Position numbers and translations under genes: made by a program | The notes under the pieces: generated by a model | Seen by the model: the letters and a program-made list of their open reading frames with translations, nothing else | Databases searched by the model: none | What the model was told of the DNA's origin: nothing | Shown: positions 60,033 through 64,000 of the stretch, piece by piece | Layout of the letters: the number at the start of each line of letters is the position of its first letter | Numbering within the stretch: the first letter of the stretch is position 1 | Assembly (NCBI GenBank): GCA_000702085.1 | Contig: JNKP01000001.1 | Coordinates: 248,001 to 312,000, forward strand | Source: Lachnospiraceae bacterium P6A3 | GTDB lineage: Bacteria; Bacillota; Clostridia; Lachnospirales; Lachnospiraceae | DNA: 64,000 nt | Direction: 5' to 3'

Positions 60033-61006
60033 CGCCAAACCTCGACGAGCCAAAAACCATAGAAGAACTGAGAAGCTGGTTTAAGGAACGCGGATACGAA
60101 CCCGCACAGACCAGATTCTTTGTCGGAGTCGACTTCAGGGCTCCGAAAGCATTCGGAATCTATCTGGATGAGTTCGGAGAATACGTGGTTTATAAAAACA
60201 AAGCTGACGGCACAAGGGTCATCAGATATCAGGGCTATGACCAGGAATATGCCGTCCACGAATTATATCAAAGATTTCAACAGGAGATCATCAATCAGCA
60301 GACAAGATGGGCTGCGGACAGGCAGGCAAGACAGGCTGCAGGAAACAGGCAGACGGGTTATTCCGTTTTCGACGCCTATGAAAGAAAACAGCTGCTTAAC
60401 AACAGGGGCCGCAAACTGCCGATAATCGTATTGCTGGTATTTTTATCCTTTGTTATTTCGGTCGTAATAATGCGGGATATGCAGAAAAAACTGGGCTGGG
60501 ATTTCGGACTTCTTATGGGATTCATTCCTCTTGTCATAATGGGAGTCGTAATGCTCCTCTCTTACGTATGGCTGAACGGAATGAAACTCAGTGAATATCT
60601 CCGTACAGTCTCACCGTCTCTAAAGGCCACAGTCGTAATGCTGGTAGTTTTTTATACGTTAATATTCTCAATGCAGATTTGGGGAATCAGAGGAAGCGGT
60701 TATTACTCCTTAAACAACCATCTGTATTACAGAGCCGGAAACGCCTGGTATCAATACGATGATTCCCGAAATATCTGGGTATGCACATCCAATGTACCCA
60801 ATCAGTTCGATTCCGGTTCCTGGAAGGATTATAACAATACAGATTCACATTACGGCTATTTTAAATTATTCGAAACCACATCATACTACGAAGACTGGCA
60901 GGAGGAACAACGCAGCTATGAGGAAAGCCATCACAGCGACAGCGATTACAGCTGGAGCAGCAACGACTGGGACAGCGGATACACCGACTGGGACAGCGAT
61001 TGGTGA
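60029..61006 (+). CDS. Membrane protein with Ser/Asp/Trp-rich tail
   Basis: 325 residues, start ATG overlapping the MATE stop. Residues 1-100 are a soluble domain (TIEELRSWFKERGYEPAQTRFFVGVDFRAPKAFGIY) with a long charged helix. Three TM helices lie at about 129-147, 160-181 and 198-218. The remainder is an extracytoplasmic region with 'NHLYYRAGNAWYQYDDSRNIWV', and a closing 40 residues rich in Ser, Asp, Tyr and Trp (SDYSWSSNDWDSGYTDWDSDW-type repeats). No family recognised. Coupling to the exporter may be functional or just positional. Confidence 0.7.
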   Translation: MTPNLDEPKTIEELRSWFKERGYEPAQTRFFVGVDFRAPKAFGIYLDEFGEYVVYKNKADGTRVIRYQGYDQEYAVHELYQRFQQEIINQQTRWAADRQARQAAGNRQTGYSVFDAYERKQLLNNRGRKLPIIVLLVFLSFVISVVIMRDMQKKLGWDFGLLMGFIPLVIMGVVMLLSYVWLNGMKLSEYLRTVSPSLKATVVMLVVFYTLIFSMQIWGIRGSGYYSLNNHLYYRAGNAWYQYDDSRNIWVCTSNVPNQFDSGSWKDYNNTDSHYGYFKLFETTSYYEDWQEEQRSYEESHHSDSDYSWSSNDWDSGYTDWDSDW

Positions 61007-61026
61007 TATGCAAATCACCCTCGGCA

Positions 61027-61429
61027 GGCTAATAATTCCTCAGAAACCAATATTTTATTAGCACAAAAGCAGGCTTTTCAGCCTGCTTTTTTCTTTGAAA
61101 GCTAAAAATTTTCCCTATTCATGTGAATTATTAGCCCTAACCCCCTGATGTCAGGTTGTTTTATTTGAATAAGGCTAATAAATCATTCAAATCAAGCGAT
61201 TTATTAGCTCCGGCATCCGATTATTGACCTGATTTCTTCGAAAAAGGCTAAAAAATCCGCCTAATCAGGCATTCTATTAGCCGTGCTTGCATGAGAAGGA
61301 GCTTCAAAATCACAGAAAGGCTATAATTTCTTTGGAGACAGGCAATATTATAGCCCAATTGATCGAATACAAGCATCATTCCAGGGATAAAGGCTATAAT
61401 TTCCTCAGAAACCGGGAAAAATTATAGCC
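61027..61429. repeat. Array of six palindromic hairpins with a ~73-bp period
   Basis: Copies are at 61027-61063, 61101-61136, 61173-61208, 61246-61282, 61319-61355 and 61392-61429. Start-to-start distances are 74, 72, 73, 73 and 73. Each 36-38-base copy begins (G/A)GCTA and ends TAGC(C), with inverted arms such as GGCTAATAAATC/GATTTATTAGC or GGCTATAATT/AATTATAGCC. The interiors differ, except that copies 1 and 6 share TTCCTCAGAAACC. The ~36-base spacers are unique and mostly end A-rich. 73 is not a multiple of three, so this is not a coding repeat. Confidence 0.85.
61065..61094 (+). terminator. Terminator of the MATE operon, inside the first array spacer
   Basis: AAAAGCAGGCT pairs with AGCCTGCTTTT around TTTC and is followed by TTCTTT. 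It fills the spacer between hairpin copies 1 and 2. Confidence 0.88.
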
Positions 61430-61470
61430 CGCATTACAGGTCTGAACAGAACCCCAAAAAATTAAACGCA

Positions 61471-61509
61471 AAAAAAGAACCTTCATCATTCGATGAAGGT
61501 TCTTTTTTT
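61471..61509. terminator. Bidirectional terminator next to the tRNA
   Basis: AAAAAAGAACCTTCATC (61471-61487) pairs perfectly with GATGAAGGTTCTTTTTT (61492-61508), giving T- and A-runs in both directions. It ends the minus-strand tRNA transcript. Confidence 0.93.
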
Positions 61510-61510
61510 A

Positions 61511-61585
61511 TCGGAGTGGCGGGATTCGAACTCGCGACCTCCGCCTCCCTAAGACGGCGCTCTAACCAAGCTGAGCCACACCCCG
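61511..61585 (-). tRNA. tRNA-Pro, anticodon AGG
   Basis: Read on the minus strand from 61585. The acceptor stem CGGGGTG pairs with CACTCCG (7 bp, including one G-U). The D arm is GCTC...GAGC and the T arm GCGAG-TTCGAAT-CCCGC (one mismatch). The anticodon stem CCGTC/GGCGG has loop TTAGGGA, so positions 34-36 are A-G-G and read CCU. The C1-G72 start and overall sequence match tRNA-Pro. CCA is not encoded: the discriminator A is followed by TAAA. An A at position 34 is unusual for bacterial tRNA-Pro. Confidence 0.93.
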
Positions 61586-61683
61586 TTTTTCAAACAGCTT
61601 GATAATAATATCATAGGTATATGACAAATGCAAGCAGATTTTGAAAAGATTTTTTTGTATTTTTGAATCCCCGGAAAACGGCT
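61586..61683. other. Short gap upstream of the tRNA
   Basis: 98 bases of AT-rich sequence between the tRNA and the LRR gene stop, expected to hold the tRNA promoter. No clear box pair was singled out. Confidence 0.4.
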
Positions 61684-63294
61684 TTAATACGGGTGATTTC
61701 GGGCTTCTTCCGACTCATCGTCACGCAGTCCGAGTTCAACTGCCAGCAGATCGTACTTATAAAATTCGTCGCCGTAATAATTGTTAAACCACATGTCCAT
61801 CATCTGGGCATATCTTGCAGAGCCGTCTCGCCATCCCTGGTCGACGGAGGGTCTTCCTCTTACCACTCGTACAACCTTGGCATTGGGATATGTTGCTTCC
61901 AGAAGATCAAAATCCTCGGAGGATACCGAAGTGCTCTCAAGCCATATTCTCTCCATCATGGGCGAATAAAGAAGCGGTGTGATATCCGACAGACGCCTGT
62001 TGTAGCTGATGTTTACATCCACCAGTTCATGGAGGTTTGCAAGAGGTGAAATATCCGTAAGGTTATTTACAAACAGCTCCAGATAATGAAGATGCTTGCA
62101 CTTTGCCAGAGGAGTCAGATCGTTGATCCAGTTGTCTGCCATGATCAGCAGTCTGAGCTCGGGAAGATAATCGCCTATTACCGAAATATCAACTATGGAC
62201 TGATGTCCGAGATCCAGACATCTTAAGTCTGTACAATACTTCAGAACCTGAATATCCTTGGATCTGAGTCTTTCATAATCATAAGTATATATGAGAACCG
62301 AGAACGTAACCTGATCCGTTCTGAGGCTCCATTTGCCCATACGGATGCGCCAGACGAGATTAACGGTGGGAATCTCTTTTCTGAACTCTCCCAGTACTTC
62401 GTTTTCAAGTCCGCAGTCACATACGATAAGCTTCTGAAGATCCCTTATCTGCTCCGTAAGCTCCTTAAGCACGACAAGATCGTCTTCCGATAATCTCTTT
62501 CTGGTAAGATCAATCTCAAGAGTATCGAATGAATCATAGACATTATCGTTATATTCAACTTCCCATCCGAAATTCACTCCGGGGTATTTGCGCGCCAGAT
62601 CCACTCTTTCTTCCCAGGACAGATCCTGACCGCGCAGGTCCACCTTCTCCAGTTCCGGAAAAAGAGAGAGATTGTCATAAAGCTCTTCTTTCATCGGATT
62701 TGTAACGATGATCCTGGAACGGCTCAGGTCGATGCTGGTGGCATCCGCAGGATATACCTGTCCGCATATGTCATACAGCTCAACAACAATGAAATCCACA
62801 GCCGGGAACAGATACTTAAGACGAGCTTTATCGGCTGCGGTTATATGATTTTCCCCGAAGGATACTTCCGTCAGGGAATTAAGATAAGACAGCTTGGTAA
62901 TAAGCGATTCGATATCGGAGTAGCCGTGATCCGTTAGACTGACTTTATCCGCATCTATAGGATAATCTTCACCCTCAATGTTGATCCATGTATCATAGGT
63001 AAAAGCCACTCCGGGAAAAAGACTCTGGAGCATCGGGATGTCCTCGACATAAAGTCTGTAGGAACCTAAGTTTACGCTCTTCAGATTACCGAATTTGGCA
63101 AGTCCCTTTTCAAGACTGTCCAGATCCGTGATCTCGCTTCCCTCAAAGCAGATATTTTCCATGTAAATATCACAGGGATGGCCGAATATCTCAAAACGGG
63201 TATTGACCAGATAGTAATACGCACCTTCCGCCAATAACACCGTAATTCCCGTGATTATGAGAAAGACAGCTAAAAACTTCCTAAGGCCCTTCAT
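61684..63294 (-). CDS. Signal-anchored leucine-rich-repeat protein
   Basis: 536 residues. An N-terminal TM helix (about 7-27) is followed by an extracytoplasmic domain. Residues 50-330 hold three long degenerate units, each with a strand (SVNLGSYRLYVEDIP, EVSFGENHITAAD, KVDLRGQDLSWEE) followed by 'LFPGVAFTYD / LFPAVDFIVV / KYPGVNFGWE'. Residues 355-460 are canonical 22-residue internalin-like LRRs (LRCLDLGHQSIVDISVIGDY, LRLLIMADNWINDLTPLAKC, LHYLELFVNNLTDISPLANL). Binding partner unknown. A surface recognition role is likely. Confidence 0.85.
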   Translation of the reverse strand: MKGLRKFLAVFLIITGITVLLAEGAYYYLVNTRFEIFGHPCDIYMENICFEGSEITDLDSLEKGLAKFGNLKSVNLGSYRLYVEDIPMLQSLFPGVAFTYDTWINIEGEDYPIDADKVSLTDHGYSDIESLITKLSYLNSLTEVSFGENHITAADKARLKYLFPAVDFIVVELYDICGQVYPADATSIDLSRSRIIVTNPMKEELYDNLSLFPELEKVDLRGQDLSWEERVDLARKYPGVNFGWEVEYNDNVYDSFDTLEIDLTRKRLSEDDLVVLKELTEQIRDLQKLIVCDCGLENEVLGEFRKEIPTVNLVWRIRMGKWSLRTDQVTFSVLIYTYDYERLRSKDIQVLKYCTDLRCLDLGHQSIVDISVIGDYLPELRLLIMADNWINDLTPLAKCKHLHYLELFVNNLTDISPLANLHELVDVNISYNRRLSDITPLLYSPMMERIWLESTSVSSEDFDLLEATYPNAKVVRVVRGRPSVDQGWRDGSARYAQMMDMWFNNYYGDEFYKYDLLAVELGLRDDESEEARNHPY

Positions 63295-63424
63295 TTCTTC
63301 AAATCCTTTTTCCTTCTCCTCATAAGGCGTTTACGCCCAAACAGCAAATAATTATAACACATTGTATAGGGTTATTAAATATTCTAATAATCTTTTGTCA
63401 TCCGCGTTAATCAAATAAATATAT

Positions 63425-63452
63425 TTGTAGTAAAAATAACGTGTAGTATAAT
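63425..63452 (+). promoter_or_regulatory. Promoter for the DUF3089-like hydrolase gene
   Basis: TTGTAG (63425-63430), a 16-base spacer and a perfect TATAAT (63447-63452), 40 bases before the ATG. Confidence 0.7.
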
Positions 63453-63492
63453 AACTATGCTGATATTTCTTATGGGGTAAGAAAATTTCATA

Positions 63493-64000
63493 ATGTTCAA
63501 GAAAAATAAAAACAACAGGATAATCGCGGATGTTATCATCCTTGCGGTTTTCATACTGACGGTAGTTACCGCCTTTCTATTGATAAACAAAGCCCGGATA
63601 GAACGCGTCCCGGATTATTCTTCGCGCGATTCATGGGCTTATTTTTCTATAGGTGACGACAAAGACGTCGATCTCTTTCTCATAGCACCGACCGTTTATA
63701 CAGGCAACAGGGACAATATGTCCTTAGGTGAAAATAAATCACTTGCCAAATTCACCGCAGCTCTCAATATGGAACGCGGCATTTACGAAGATGAATGCAG
63801 AATGTATGCCCCCTTCTACAGACAGGCTACAATGAGCACGTACAGCCTTAATTCCATCGACAGAGAACAATATCTGGAAATCGCATACGAAGATATCTCG
63901 CAGGCTTTTAAATGGTATCTTGAAAATGAAAACAACGGACGTCCCATAATCCTGGCAGGTTTTTCGCAGGGTGCGGATATGTGCCTGAGACTCGTAAAGG
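63493..64000 (+). CDS. Signal-anchored DUF3089-like alpha/beta-hydrolase (3' truncated)
   Basis: ATG at 63493; the frame is open to the window edge (169 codons seen). One TM helix (about 11-31) anchors the protein outside. The domain shows VDLFLIAPTVYTG, ARFYAPFYRQ-type 'MYAPFYRQATMSTY', and ILAGFSQGADMCLRL, whose GFSQG is the nucleophile elbow (Ser about residue 160). This arrangement is the DUF3089 family. Substrate unknown. The catalytic Asp and His lie beyond the window. Confidence 0.8.
   Translation, partial: MFKKNKNNRIIADVIILAVFILTVVTAFLLINKARIERVPDYSSRDSWAYFSIGDDKDVDLFLIAPTVYTGNRDNMSLGENKSLAKFTAALNMERGIYEDECRMYAPFYRQATMSTYSLNSIDREQYLEIAYEDISQAFKWYLENENNGRPIILAGFSQGADMCLRLVK

Noticed and set aside
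61027-61429. CRISPR array (repeats of ~37 bases, spacers of ~36 bases)
   Set aside because: The period fits, but repeat interiors differ strongly between copies and no cas genes are present. CRISPR repeats should be nearly identical.
61027-61429. Integron attC cassette sites
   Set aside because: No RYYYAAC/GTTRRRY boxes and no ORFs between copies; the spacers are only 36 bases.

Overview
The window is a bacterial chromosome segment with dense operons and moderately low GC. Its gene set fits an anaerobic, motile Clostridia member, most likely Lachnospiraceae close to Butyrivibrio: rubrerythrin, pyruvate phosphate dikinase, PPi-type phosphofructokinase, YtrA-type GntR, strong AGGAGG ribosome binding sites, several GTG/TTG starts, two dCache chemoreceptors and many Lachnospiraceae-style lipoproteins. 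This placement is inferred from gene content; no rRNA is present.

Layout. 1-8.9 kb: end of an unknown exported protein, a rubrerythrin with a rubredoxin domain at each end, a prepilin / alanyl-tRNA-editing / hybrid histidine kinase operon, and a chemoreceptor followed by a lone sugar-binding lipoprotein. 8.9-17.4 kb: ppdK, an ABC-F / PHP phosphoesterase / PH-domain operon, a 745-bp non-coding stretch with two large related palindromes of opposite orientation, and pfp. 17.4-30 kb: an Ogg/lipase/small-protein cluster, then a long leftward operon (pheA, ppx, ppk1, maf, dus, small acidic protein, acyltransferase, zinc-ribbon membrane protein, HSL-type esterase). 30-38 kb: a DUF5050-like protein, apbE plus an SmtB-type regulator facing an EetA/EetB-like pair, the folate operon (PH protein, folE, folP, folB-folK fusion), a lipid kinase and a PAP2 protein. 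38-45.6 kb: a complete Bat-type operon (MoxR, DUF58, small membrane protein, two vWA proteins, TPR protein) and a GntR-ABC operon with its palindromic operator. 45.7-50.7 kb: a flavoprotein/TetR operon with promoter and double operator, and a three-gene operon of pseudokinase-like zinc-ribbon protein, vWA protein and divergent PurA-like ligase. 50.7-64 kb: YD-repeat lipoprotein, glycosyltransferase, 5'-nucleotidase, diguanylate cyclase, a second chemoreceptor, a MATE exporter, a six-copy hairpin array with a ~73-bp period, a tRNA-Pro with the unusual AGG anticodon, an LRR protein and the start of a DUF3089-like hydrolase.

The strongest candidates for undescribed biology are (1) the six-hairpin array at 61027-61429, whose period is close to seven helical turns; (2) the pseudokinase / vWA / PurA-like operon at 47589-50627; and (3) the palindrome pair at 14904-15490, where helices are kept by compensatory changes. 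GGGACG-type REP-like palindromes recur around the window (14.9, 15.2, 20.0, 43.6 and 50.7 kb). The transposase expected to move such elements is not in this window.
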